Origin: Rheum nobile
Lineage: Eukaryota > Streptophyta > Magnoliopsida > Caryophyllales > Polygonaceae
Reading direction: 5' to 3'
Assembly: GCA_027886185.1 (NCBI GenBank)
Contig: WOAB01000041.1
Coordinates: forward strand, 620,001-684,000
Length of the DNA stretch: 64,000 nucleotides
The notes under the pieces were generated by a model. The model ran no database searches and was not told the origin of the DNA. It worked only from the letters and a program-made list of their open reading frames with translations. Made by a program: the position numbers and the translations under genes. Positions 1 through 8,977 of this stretch are shown one piece after another. Position 1 is the stretch's first letter. Each line of letters begins with the position of its first letter.

Positions 1-710
1 ATGTTCTAAGTTTAATATTTAAAATATTAAATATCTATTTATATTTTTGTTAAATGACGTTCATATTTTATTATTAATTTAACTTTTATTTGTTTACAAA
101 ATCTTACGACTTTACGATCCGATCCAGAGGGTCCCCTGTGATCCGATCCTAAAATCCCGATTTTAATAACCTTGGTTGCTTGAGTTTCTGGTTGCTGATT
201 TTTCTATTGATCTTCTTCCATGTCAGCTGACTCATTAAGATAAAAAAGGTGATTTACTTCCATGTCCCCTACTGGCTCATTTAGATCAAATTGAAAATCA
301 GATTCTTCCATGTCATTTGAATTACTGTCTGAAGCCATCAAGAGCAGGCAATGATGCAGTTTTTTTTAGAGTGTTTTGGATTTTTAAGTTGAGTTGTAAG
401 TTTGGTTTTGCAGATCCCTATTTAAATTAGGGAGGGTATCCAAAAGTCATTAGCACTTGGAATGTAAATTCAGTCCATAATCTGTGTGATATTTTTTCTG
501 TGTTCTTATTGGTTGAAAAAAAATAGCTTTATTCTTATTGGTTGGTTGAAGGAATGTATGGATTGAACAAATGTATTTGTTGATTAAATTTGTTTTATTT
601 TTGTGTTAAAAAAACAGAAACCATTGTACTTCAGCCATCAATCAGTTGGGTCTTGTACTTTTTTTAGTTGCCTTAATTCTTGAGCTTTTTGTGAAACAAC
701 CCTTACATTA
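1..710. other. AT-rich intergenic DNA, no gene seen
   Basis: AT-rich sequence with no coding pattern. A short stretch near 110-170 repeats GATCC-containing words (CGATCCGATCC, GTGATCCGATCC) of unknown origin. Confidence 0.5.
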
Positions 711-730
711 AGGGACGGAGGGAGTAGTAC
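711..730. mobile_element. Stowaway-like MITE terminus, single end
   Basis: The motif GGGACGGAGGGAGTA matches the conserved terminal inverted repeat of plant Stowaway/Tc1-mariner MITEs. I found no partner end (CTCCCTCCGTCCC) within the preceding few hundred bases, so this is a lone end or chance similarity. Confidence 0.3.
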
Positions 731-1420
731 ATAACAAAAAAAAACTTGAACCCTAAAAACTCTCTACCCCAAGCGCCACCATGGGGTTTCTTGGCCAACT
801 TGCAACCCCTTCCCAACATCTACCTCTTGCTGCACACACACTAAACCACCGAGCCACTAGAGTACACCCACCCGACCACACCCACTGGCCCGACCACCGA
901 GCCACCAGACCACACCCATCGGACCACACCCACTGGCCCGCTATTTGCGACTGACCTCTGTGCACCCACACCCTCCATCCCTCCGCGCACCCGCATCAAG
1001 CTATACTCGAACCCACCATGAACCACATCAGCTACTGTCCACCGCACCACCTTTGCGCCATCCCGCACCCAGATCCACACCATTGAGATTACTGGCCCGG
1101 ATCCAAGGGAAGACCGACCCCAGAAAGTCATCCCCATCAAAGGGATTTAATATTTTCAAGCAAGAAGCTCCGGCCACCCCCGAGCGAGTAGCTCTGACCA
1201 CCACCGATCGAAAAGATCCAACGAAAAATTTGAAAATTCCACTCGTTCCTTTGCCGGGAACTGACCAGACTGACAACTCCGTCTCCGACGCGTTGCTCAT
1301 CCCCAAGTCAAGATCAGAACATGGGCCTTTGTATCCTAGACCCGAATTAAAAGTTGAATCATCCCGGAAACATGTTGCGATTCACTCATTACTATTACGG
1401 GTTTACTTTTAGGTTTGATT
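731..1420. other. GC-richer segment with unsupported open frames
   Basis: This block is richer in GC than its surroundings. It contains a short internal duplication around 863-940 (CCACACCCACTGGCCCG occurs twice, with a CCACACCCATCGG variant between). Both strands hold open frames of about 100-155 codons, rich in Pro/His/Arg or Gly/Val/Trp, but no domain, signal or splice pattern supports either as a gene. It could be a decayed exon or a transposon interior. Confidence 0.3.
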
Positions 1421-1921
1421 AGAGATTGTTGTTCCGGTTTGAGATCAAGATAGTGATCGTGTGATCCTTGGTGGCTTCTACTGACGATGTGCCTCCAGAT
1501 TGTGTCTTGTTTTTGCTCTTCGGCTATTTCAACGTCGTGTTGGTGCTTTCCAACCCATGTTTTGAGCCTCTCTCGTCGATTAAACCTTTTTGGTTAACCT
1601 TGCTCGGTTGTGTTTGTTTCCCCTGAAACTTTTGTTGCTGTTTTTGTTGTTTTTTCTTTTCTGGTTTGTTGTTCTTTTGTTGTTGTTTTGCTTGATGTTG
1701 TTTGCTCCTGTCGGGTATTCTGACTGCCGTTTTTTCTCCCTCTCGAGGTTTCATGTTTGGTTGTTCTGGAACCTTAAAATCTTACTATATATATAAAAAA
1801 AACAGCATGACTATTGTAAAATTATTCTCAAAATATTTCTAGATCAACCTAATTTTTTTTATAATTTGTTTGGAAATATCTAAAAACACTCTAAATAAAA
1901 GTAGAAAAAACAAGATAAAAT
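1421..1921. other. T/G-rich intergenic DNA, no gene seen
   Basis: Low-complexity TTGTTG- and TTTC-rich sequence (about 1605-1705), then AT-rich DNA. The open frames are Leu/Phe or Gln/Lys strings produced by the base composition. Confidence 0.5.
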
Positions 1922-2117
1922 AACACCCCGGATTTGTAATCCTTTATAAAGATTAGAGTGCTATCCATGTCAATAAGAGCTTTTCATTTTTATGGTTCAA
2001 GTGAGGACAAAGAACTATGAAGTTAAGCGTGTTGGGGAGGGAGTAGTACCAGGATGGGTGACCAAGTCCCCTGGTTGACATGAAATGACGCTTCTAAGCC
2101 TTCGGATCTTACAAATA
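1922..2117 (+). mobile_element. 5S rRNA-derived segment, probable Cassandra-like TRIM LTR remnant
   Basis: From about 2010 to 2070 the sequence closely follows the internal part of plant 5S rRNA: GAAGTTAAGCGTG, then GAGTAGTACCAGGATGGGTGACC-like sequence at about 2041-2063, which covers the internal Pol III control region. It is preceded by AACACCCCGG at 1922, the kind of start seen in Cassandra LTRs. Cassandra TRIMs are known to carry 5S promoter sequence in their LTRs. Full 5S ends are missing and flanking bases differ, so a working 5S gene is unlikely. The outer borders and the second LTR were not identified. Confidence 0.6.
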
Positions 2118-2634
2118 AAATCGTTTATCAAATATTAAAAAAAACTTAATAAAAGATAATTTTCAACCTTTATATATTAATAATTATTTTATTTCTAAGT
2201 TTTTTTATGTGGTTTTAAATAAGAACGCAATTGTGATAGAACTTTAATTTTCAATTAGAGCTGAAGTTTGAGTTACACTTGCTAATAAGTTCACACATTT
2301 TTCTCAACTTATACCACAACGACTCATATTGCCCAACTTTAAAATTCTGTAATTTTCTTGTAGCACATATTTCTTAGTAACTTTAGGGTTAATTTTTTAT
2401 AATCATATTAAATTACCAACATATCCTTGGATATGTTTCTTACTTCTCTCTAACTAATTTTTTGTTTTGTTTTAGATGTGATAACTGATTAGGCACGTTA
2501 TATATCAGACTATATAGGACATAAAATAAACTACTTGTGCAACGTACGAAAACTAAGGTAATAATGTTTGTGACGTGGAAACAAGTGAGCTTAGCATGTA
2601 CTAGTTTCACCATTTTTCCGTATGTTAACAAGTA
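2118..2634. other. AT-rich intergenic DNA, no gene seen
   Basis: No coding, RNA or repeat structure recognised. Confidence 0.5.
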
Positions 2635-3714
2635 TTAAATTATGGAAAAAGTTCAAGTGAGAAAGATTATTAGAGTGAGAATGAGAATAAAAAACGGCCG
2701 TGCCGTATTTTTTTTTATAAAAAAAATGCGTTTTTTTGAAAAAAAACTTTAAAAGGATGCGCGCACGCACAGGATATGGGATGTGCATAAATTTTGGGTT
2801 GTGTGTGCATGGATTTGGACTTGTATGTGCATCTAAATTCTTCTTGTGTACATCATTTTTCTGGGTTAAAATGTACATGAGTTTTGAATTGTATGTGCAT
2901 TGCTTTTGAAGTGTATGCCTTTATACTTGTATGTACATGTAATTTGTAGTAGGTTTGCAAGAGTTTCCACTTACATATTTTCTAGAAATAAAAATGTACG
3001 TGACTTTGTGTAAGTAAGAAGTCATGCACATACAGACAAACACTTATGTACTTCCCAAAATGTGCACAAGTTTATGCTTGTATATGCATAGGTTTTGATT
3101 GTATGTGTGAATTTGTTTAAGTGGAAACTCATGCACATACATGCAAAAACTTATGCACTTCTTGAAATGTGCACAAGTTTGTGTATGTATGTGCACATAT
3201 TTTGATTGTATGTGTGGCTTTGTATAAATGGAAACACACACACATACAAGCAAAAATTGATGCACTTTTTTAGAATGTGCATAAGTTCGTGCTTATATGT
3301 ACATGAATATTTGTTTGTCTTTGTTTAGTGGAAACTCATGCACATACATGCAAAAAACTTACCCTTGAAACGTGCACAAGTTTGTATTTCATTTGACTTT
3401 ATGTGGACGAGTTAAAAAATGCACAAATTTTGCATGTATGTGCATGAAAATAAGACTCTATGTGCATGATTTTTGTGTTGTATGTGCTAGCGAATAAAAA
3501 AAAACGCATGCGCATGCACCCGCCCGTATTTTTTTTCTCAAAAATACGCATTTTTTTCAAATAAAATTCGGCACGTTTCGGCCATGCCGAATTATTGCGT
3601 TTTTTTTTGGCTTTTTTAATCTAGGCATTTAGTTTTCTTGGATCAAATGACCCATATTCATTCTTATTTCTCACCTAAGCTCCCTTTCTCACCGGATCCG
3701 CATCCTTAAATTAT
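2635..3714. mobile_element. Non-autonomous MULE-like element with a hairpin satellite interior
   Basis: The 9-bp sequence TTAAATTAT occurs at 2635-2643 and 3706-3714 and fits a Mutator-type target-site duplication. The body 2644-3705 has degenerate terminal inverted repeats: the left starts GGAAAAAGTTCAAGTGAGAA, and the right end read in reverse starts GGATGCGGATCCGGTGAGAA. Both continue with TTAG..GTGAGAA. Further in, complementary CGGCC.TGCCG / poly-T / GCGTTTTTT blocks face each other (about 2690-2745 and 3520-3615). The interior (about 2760-3500) is an imperfect tandem array of period about 105-110 bp around TGCACATACATGCAAAAACT. No transposase is present. Confidence 0.6.
2760..3500. repeat. 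Tandem array of about 108-bp hairpin-forming units
   Basis: The marker GGAAAC(T/A)CA(T/C)..ACATAC recurs near 3123, 3230 and 3332, giving a spacing of about 102-108 bp. Each unit pairs a TGCACATACATGCAAAAA arm with a nearby TTTGTGTATGTATGTGCA-type arm across a short loop. Copies are diverged and both ends of the array fade gradually. Confidence 0.6.
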
Positions 3715-3772
3715 TATAGATAAGGATGCAGATCCGATGAGAAAGGACGCTTAGATGAGAACGTGAGAATAC
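3656..3772. repeat. Long inverted repeat where two element ends face each other
   Basis: Two arms of roughly 50 bp are near-complementary around a 12-bp AT loop (about 3707-3720). Each arm carries CTAAGC..CCTTTCTCA.CGGATC.GCATCCTTA in opposite orientation. This is the right end of the 2644-3705 element facing the start of a second copy at about 3724. Confidence 0.7.
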
Positions 3773-4195
3773 GCACATACATACAAAAATTCATGCACAT
3801 CACACGATGTACATGGATTTTTTCTTGTATGTGCATGAGTTTTCACTTGCACATAATCACATATATATTAAAAAATATATGCACATACATGCAAAAACTC
3901 ATGCACATCTTGAGGTGTGCATGGACTTTTGCATGTATGTGCATGAATTTTAACTTACACATAGTCACACACATAGTAAACAAATATATGCACATACAGG
4001 CAAAAATCTATACACATCACAAGATGTGCATGGACTTTTGCCTGTATATGCATGAGTTTTAAATTACACATAGTCACACACATAGTAAACAAATATATGT
4101 AACATACATGCAAAAATCTATGCACATCAATGTATGTGCATGAGTTTTCACTTATATATAGTCACCATATAGTCACAAATTTATGCACATACAAG
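3724..4195. mobile_element. Second, truncated MULE-like copy with four satellite units
   Basis: It starts GGATGCAGATCCGATGAGAA, matching the other copy's terminus in inverted orientation. Four units of about 105 bp follow (starting near 3773, 3886, 3990 and 4097). Each holds GCACATACATGCAAAAA and its near complement around a loop such as TTGAGG, so each can fold into a hairpin with arms of about 28 bp. The copy ends abruptly at about 4195, where retrotransposon gag sequence begins. Confidence 0.6.
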
Positions 4196-4217
4196 CAACT
4201 TCTACCAGCACATCCTA
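4196..4217 (-). other. Deletion junction: protease-region bases fused to gag
   Basis: The plus-strand bases 4196-4216 (starting CAACTTCTACCAGCACATCC) match 7840-7859 inside the protease region. At 4217 the sequence switches to gag, equivalent to about 9488. On the other side of 4196 lies the hairpin satellite. This partial copy therefore records an internal deletion. Confidence 0.65.
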
Positions 4218-4882
4218 GAATACCCATGGTAGGGGCAACTAGAAACCATCCTCTTGAACCTCTCGTAGTACTTGTACAACGACTCAGCAGCCTGCTGTTC
4301 AATATTGCTGATGCTCCTCTTCAGGCTGTTGAGCTTAGTCGCAGGGAAGTACTTCTCCAGGAAGGCTTTCGTCATCTTGGCCCATGTGTCAATGCTCCCT
4401 GGGGCAAAATAGTAGAACCAATCATTGGCCGCATCCTTTAGAGAGAAATGAAAGGCCATCAACTTGATTTGGTCCTCAGTAATGTTCCTGGGCTTCATGC
4501 TGGTGCAAACGGCATGGAACTCGGAAAAATGCTTGCTGGGGTCTTCTCCACTCATCCCATGGAAGTGGGGGAGTAAGTGGATTAACCCGGACTTCAGCTC
4601 AAAGTTGACGCCATCCGCCAGCTCAGGGAACTACACAACCAGCGGTTGTTGCAGCAGATTAGGGGCAGTCAACTGCCTCAACGTGGGTGCTTCGTCAGCC
4701 ATCTCAAAACAGGGATTGTCAAAACACAAAACTCTGTTTGTCTTGCGGTTCCTAGAAAGTGTTCTCTCGATCTCTGTATCACAAGCTAGAAGCAGAGAGT
4801 CAGTAGCACGGGTGTGGACCATAAGATAGGTCCACACAAAAATTGACACACAAACACACACAAAGAAAAAATCAAAACTTGT
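4218..4882 (-). pseudogene. Partial Athila-like gag (second copy)
   Basis: Minus-strand frames repeat the main gag at 8978-9978: the leader TEIERTLSRNRKTNR..., then MADEAP.LRQLTAPNL, then the conserved core with FHFSLKDAANDWFYYFAPGS and EQQAAESLYKYYERFKR. Gag is the capsid/nucleocapsid precursor. The copy lacks the zinc knuckle and everything after YHGY. An in-frame stop (TAG) lies between QQPLVV and FPEL near 4630, where the other copy is open; the other copy has its own stop three codons earlier. The N-terminal part sits directly next to a primer site at 4884-4901. Confidence 0.8.
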
Positions 4883-4883
4883 C

Positions 4884-4901
4884 TCCCCGGCAACGACGCC
4901 A
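4884..4901 (-). promoter_or_regulatory. Primer-binding site, tRNA-Asp type, one base changed
   Basis: The reverse complement reads TGGCGTCGTTGCCGGGGA. It is complementary to the 3' end of plant tRNA-Asp except for one C-to-T change relative to the site at 10152-10169. It lies 3 bp from the LTR end. Confidence 0.75.
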
Positions 4902-4904
4902 ATT

Positions 4905-6229
4905 TGACAGGGGCTAAAGTCGTGATGCCCAATCAAAGTAAATCCTTAAAAACCTAACTTAGTAGAATAGGCAAGTAAGGGTCGAATCGCACAGGAAGGA
5001 GTTATCTTTCTTTATGCAAGTAGTATGTCAAAGGTAACAATGGGGGGTTTGTTGGTTGTTTGCAAGTAAACAAAGTAAATCAAAACAAAGGTTGTAATCA
5101 ATTGGGAAAAAGTACTTAGCCAGACAAATATCCACCATTCAATTGATTGATTGATCCTAGAGTATCTCTATTCCTTCCTATGAATATTCCTGTCCCTATT
5201 TTGAAATAGTTACCAGTCCAACTAGTCCTGGCAACCCTAACTATCGAACGCACGAAAAACTATCAAGATTTAGAACAATAACAACAAGAAGCATAGGAAT
5301 TAACCAGGATACATGCAACACCACAACTCGCAGCATTTAACACATAATCAATTCTCTTTCACAATAAACTAGTCCAACTAGTCCTAGAATATCATGTTTG
5401 CTACAAAAGATAAGGGATTTCAACTCGAAATATCCAAACCCTAGCAATAGACAATTACTAATATCAACTAGGTGATCAATCCAGTCAAATCAATAAGAAT
5501 CAATAGGAATAAGCTCAAGAGAAAAGATATAATCAATAGGAATAGGAATAGAATTATAACCTCACAATCATATATTAAATGAAGGCTTCAATTGTCGGAC
5601 TAAACAAAGGTTGCTTAGTTCTTCATAGTCTTGAAACAAAAACTCAAAGGGAAAAATATGTTGAATAATGAACGATAAGATGCTAATAGTGGCTGCTAGG
5701 AACTAGGTTTAAATAACCTAGCTAAACCTAAAAACCAAAGATAACAAACATAATCTAAAAGGAAAATAAAATAATCTAATCGAAATAAAAGAAATAAAAT
5801 AAAAGGAAATAAATAAAAACAGATCTTCGGAAGAAATTCCTCGGCGCGCGTTTGATGAAGGGATTTCCGCGACCGCGGAAATCTTACTATTGCTCTCGCT
5901 GTTTGATTTTTCCGCGACCGCGGCTTGGGATTCCGCGATCGCGGATTCTCGTTTTCGTACTTCATCGCTCCGTCTCTTCTCCGCGACCGCGGTGGTGAAT
6001 GCTATGACCGCGGAAAACTTCCTGTAGCTCCTTCTTCAGTCGTCCTTCGTCTTCTCTTGTGGCTTTCTTCTCATCTTCATTAAGTCTTCAATTAAGCTCC
6101 TCCAAACCACCATAATCATACTTCTTCTCCTCAGCTCCATACTCCACAATTGTGCTCTAAAGTCATCCAAATGGTACCTAAAACACCGGTAACAACTCCT
6201 AGTTAAACCCTACAAAGTAGCGCTGATCA
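4905..6229 (-). repeat. LTR of Athila-like element (inner copy, about 1.3 kb)
   Basis: In minus orientation it begins TGATCAGCGCTACTTTGTAG and ends GACTTTAGCCCCTGTCA, giving TG...CA termini. It is near-identical throughout to 10173-11475. A possible promoter, GGTTATTTAAACC, lies at about 5707-5719. The palindromes CCGCGACCGCGG and CCGCGATCGCGG lie at 5862-6012, just upstream of that box. Compared with its sister it has one extra palindrome unit (about 5993-6012). Confidence 0.85.
5862..6012. repeat. Cluster of CCGCG-AC-CGCGG palindromes in LTR
   Basis: Perfect or near-perfect copies lie at 5862-5883 (10-bp arms around AC, including TTTCCGCGACCGCGGAAA), 5912-5923, 5933-5944 (CCGCGATCGCGG) and 5981-5992, with a half-site at 6006-6012. 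Core GCGACCGC. They sit in U3, upstream of the TATA-like box at about 5710 in minus orientation. Confidence 0.85.
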
Positions 6230-6242
6230 AATTCTCCCATGC
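6230..6242 (-). promoter_or_regulatory. Polypurine tract
   Basis: Minus strand GCATGGGAGAATT directly abuts the LTR start TGATCAG. This is the usual plus-strand priming site of an LTR retrotransposon and shows that the 4905-6229 LTR lies at the 3' side of the internal region above it. Confidence 0.7.
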
Positions 6243-7540
6243 TTAAACCTTGCTCGTCCTCTAGTAAGCTAATAGAAACCTACTCCTCCAATCAAATCCC
6301 TAAGGTCTCAGGAAGCATAGCAAAACTCTCTCCACTAAGAATTGTATCTAAACATGAGACTCCAAGGCACCAACACAATCAACACAACACACAACAACAA
6401 AGCCTAAAGGAAAGTAGAGTACTTTCCCCAAGCTTATCCCGAACACCATAGAGTGAATAAAAATATCTAATCCTAGCCTCCATCTATCTTCTTATGCCTC
6501 CCAGAGTGACCTACCCAAATCCTCCTTATATCACCACACTAGGAAAAAAAAGAAAAGAAGAATCCTAATAATCACTCTTCTTCTTTTCACTCATTTTGCC
6601 AAGGCGTCCTTTCGGGTTTTCACCAAGCCACTCATTTCATTTTTCAATAGATGGGCTCACATAAACTCACATCACTCCAGACCAATTGTTACCCCAGCCT
6701 AATGCTGGTCCGGGCCACTTGCTTATTGCCTAAGCCGCCCTCTCGGGTTTTCGACTTATCCTAGGATTTTTATTTTTGTCTTTTTTCAATATTTTCGACT
6801 TTTTCTATTTTTCATTATTTTTTTCTTTTCTCCTCAACGACTAGCAAGTATAGATCACTCCCCCATGCTTAAACATTGCATTGTCCTCAATGTAATGAAA
6901 GACAAAAAAAAGATGAAGCATAGGGAAAGGCACAAAAATACTCACAACCGTCGCCGAGTTGGTTTGGACACGGAAGCTGGTGCTGGCGGTAAATCATGAA
7001 AGCACATGTCGCTGGTGTTGCGGCGGTCTTCAAACTCAAACTCCACCGTGCAACCAAATAGATCCACTGTAAGGTATAGTGGTATATCAAAGAAAACGGG
7101 GTTGAATGGGCCTTCAACGAACACAGAATGGGAGCCCAGATGGAATCATGTTGTGGGCTCTGGTGGTCCTCCTCGTCAGCTGTCGAATGTCGGGCCATCA
7201 TCGTTGCCAAATAAAGATGTGGGGCGAATGTCTCCTCCTTGGCAGCATGATGCGCACCATCTCCCAAAGTAAAATACGGACAGCTAGGCCTTCGGTAAAA
7301 CTTTTTTTTTTAATCGATTTTTTTTTTGAGATTTTTTTATTTTTTTTAGAGCAGGTAAAGGGGACTCACAGTGTTATTTCCGCGACCGCGGAAATGTTTC
7401 TGGTGCGTAGTTCACCTTCTTCAATTTTTGGCTTCGGGTCTCCTACCTGCAGGTTAGTCTAAAAACAAAAACGAAGCGAAAACAACACAAACAATAATAA
7501 GAACTGGAAAGGAAAAGACAAGAAAAGAATTTCATACCTC
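6243..7540 (-). other. Post-pol noncoding spacer of the Athila-like element
   Basis: Athila-type elements have a long spacer, often env-like, between pol and the polypurine tract. Here I see no conserved protein. A 126-codon minus frame (6887-7267) has no recognisable domain. Poly-T/poly-A tracts lie at 6770-6840 and 7305-7350. A single perfect TTTCCGCGACCGCGGAAA palindrome lies at 7377-7394. Confidence 0.55.
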
Positions 7541-7599
7541 GGGTTGCCTCCCGAGCAACGCCTTAGTTATTGTCGTGGCTCGACTTGGTGCTCTCCTAC
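7541..7599 (-). other. Conserved post-pol junction of the Athila/Tat lineage
   Basis: Minus strand contains GGCGTTGCTCGGGAGGCAAC followed by CCGAGG. This resembles the motif that normally follows the integrase stop in Athila-like elements. Its position immediately after protease sequence marks the deletion of RT, RNase H and integrase. Confidence 0.5.
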
Positions 7600-8070
7600 T
7601 CAACTTGGGTTGCTCACATCAGTTGAACACTCAGGGTCAATATCAGGAGGGTGTGTCTTTGAATCGTCTATGCTGAATCCGACCCTCACCCCGTCAAACT
7701 CCATCATGAGCGAACCACTACTCACATCAATCTTGGTACCTGCCGTGTTCATAAACGGCCTTCCTAGCATCATAGGGGTTGCGTGCTTATCTTGCCCCGT
7801 ATCCATCACAAAGAAGTCCGTAGGGAAAATCAGCTTGTCAACTTCTACCAGCACATCCTGCACTACTCCTTTGGGATACACGTATGAATTGTCAGCCAGC
7901 TGGATCACAATCCCCGTCTTCTCTAATGGCCCGACCTCTAAAGATTCATACAGTGGGAGAGGTAGAACGTTGATAGAAGCACCCAAATCTAGCATAGCGT
8001 TTTCAAACATGGTGCCTCCAATCTTGCATGGAATAGTGAACATGCCCGAATCACTGCGCTTCTTGGGCAA
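7600..8070 (-). pseudogene. Retropepsin-like aspartic protease fragment
   Basis: A 156-codon minus frame carries the retroviral-type aspartic protease core: MFENAMLDLGASINVLPLPL, with the catalytic triplet as D-L-G-A in place of D-T/S-G-A, then DVLVEVDKLIFPTDFFVMD and MLGRPFMNTA, the usual flap and GRPF region. Protease cleaves the Gag-Pol precursor during particle assembly. Its frame ends at NPS with no reverse transcriptase following; the next sequence is post-pol spacer. The start Met is only the first Met in the frame; in an intact element this would be part of a larger polyprotein. It cannot act alone. Confidence 0.8.
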
Positions 8071-8076
8071 CCGCTT

Positions 8077-8875
8077 TTACAGCATAGCGGATACATTCTC
8101 ACTGACCTGGATCTTCTTTTTCTCCTTCACCACTTTCTTCCTCTTTATCTTGCACAACTCTTTCAAGAATTTGGCATAGCAAGGAATGCTTCGAACAAGT
8201 TTTATCAAAGGAATATTTACCTCGCAGTTGCTGAAGGTCTCAAATAAATCTTTGTCATTCTCCACCTTTCTAGTGTCCTTCAGTGCCTCGGGAAATGGAG
8301 CGGGAGGCTTTAACGAACTGAGCGGAGGGAAGTTGGGGCGCACATAATCATCACGAACAACTTTGACATCGTCTGGGGCTCCAGGAACTTTTCCGCGGTC
8401 GCGGACTTCCTCTCCGCGGTCGCGGAAATCATCGATTAATTCCTCTTCAGCAGAGACTTTTCCGCGATCGCAGAAAAGCGTCGATTTTCTCCTCGTTTCC
8501 ATGGACAAATCCACGGTCGCGGCTTTCTTCTCCGCGGTCGCGGATTTCTTTCTGTTGGCCCCGACCTTCGTCCACTTGTGTTCCACTCCTCAGCGTCATG
8601 GCGCATACGTTCTCCCTCGGGTTTACTATCGTTTGAGATGGTAGTTTTCCCGAATCTCGGGCTTCCAGTCTGCTCACTGCGATGGAGATCTACCCCACTT
8701 GCTTCTCCAAGTTCTGAATACTAGACTTCGTCTCTTGCTGATGTTGGATCATGCTCTTTGTGAGAGGCTCATGATGCTTGACCACCGCTTGAATTTGTGA
8801 CCCCATGGAGGTCACAGTGCCAGTCAACGTCGAGACGCTTTGAGCGAGAGACCTGAACATGTCATCACTGGACAT
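8077..8875 (-). pseudogene. Gag-protease linker with palindrome-encoded RDRG repeats
   Basis: Three overlapping minus-strand frames (8690-8875, 8447-8677, 8077-8586) cover the linker between nucleocapsid and protease. Frame changes and at least one stop separate them. The first contains a heptad-like stretch (VSTLTGTVTSMGSQI, EPLTKSMIQHQQETKSSIQ) that may be a coiled coil. The next two contain the recurrent tetrapeptide R-D-R-G (FRDRGEEVRDRGK and similar), each encoded by a CCGCGGTCGCGG palindrome on the plus strand. The last ends in PLIKLVRSIPCYAKFLKELC..., a segment typical just before protease in Athila/Tat polyproteins. Confidence 0.65.
8392..8543. repeat. Palindrome cluster inside gag-pro coding sequence
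   Basis: Copies of CCGCGGTCGCGG lie at 8392-8403, 8414-8425 and 8532-8543, with degenerate copies at 8462-8471 and 8512-8521. This is the same motif as in the LTR of this element. Confidence 0.85.
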
Positions 8876-8977
8876 AGATGAACTGGAGCTCTGGCCTTGG
8901 GGTCTTTGGTCATATGGAGCTCGAAATTGTTGTTGTTGACCCCCATGCTGTTGATGTTGTTGTGGGCGTGGTAAAAA

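Noticed and set aside
945..1412. 155-codon frame rich in Pro/His/Arg
   Set aside because: No domain, no orthologous pattern, and overlapping equally long frames on the other strand; composition-driven.
1590..1796. Leu/Phe-rich hydrophobic frame that could pass as a membrane protein
   Set aside because: It arises from TTG/TTT low-complexity DNA.
1996..2080. A functional 5S rRNA gene
   Set aside because: The 5' and 3' ends of 5S are missing or diverged and the context is LTR-like.
2760..4195. CRISPR-like array of repeats and spacers
   Set aside because: Units of about 105 bp are imperfect and contiguous with no unique spacers, and this is plant DNA.
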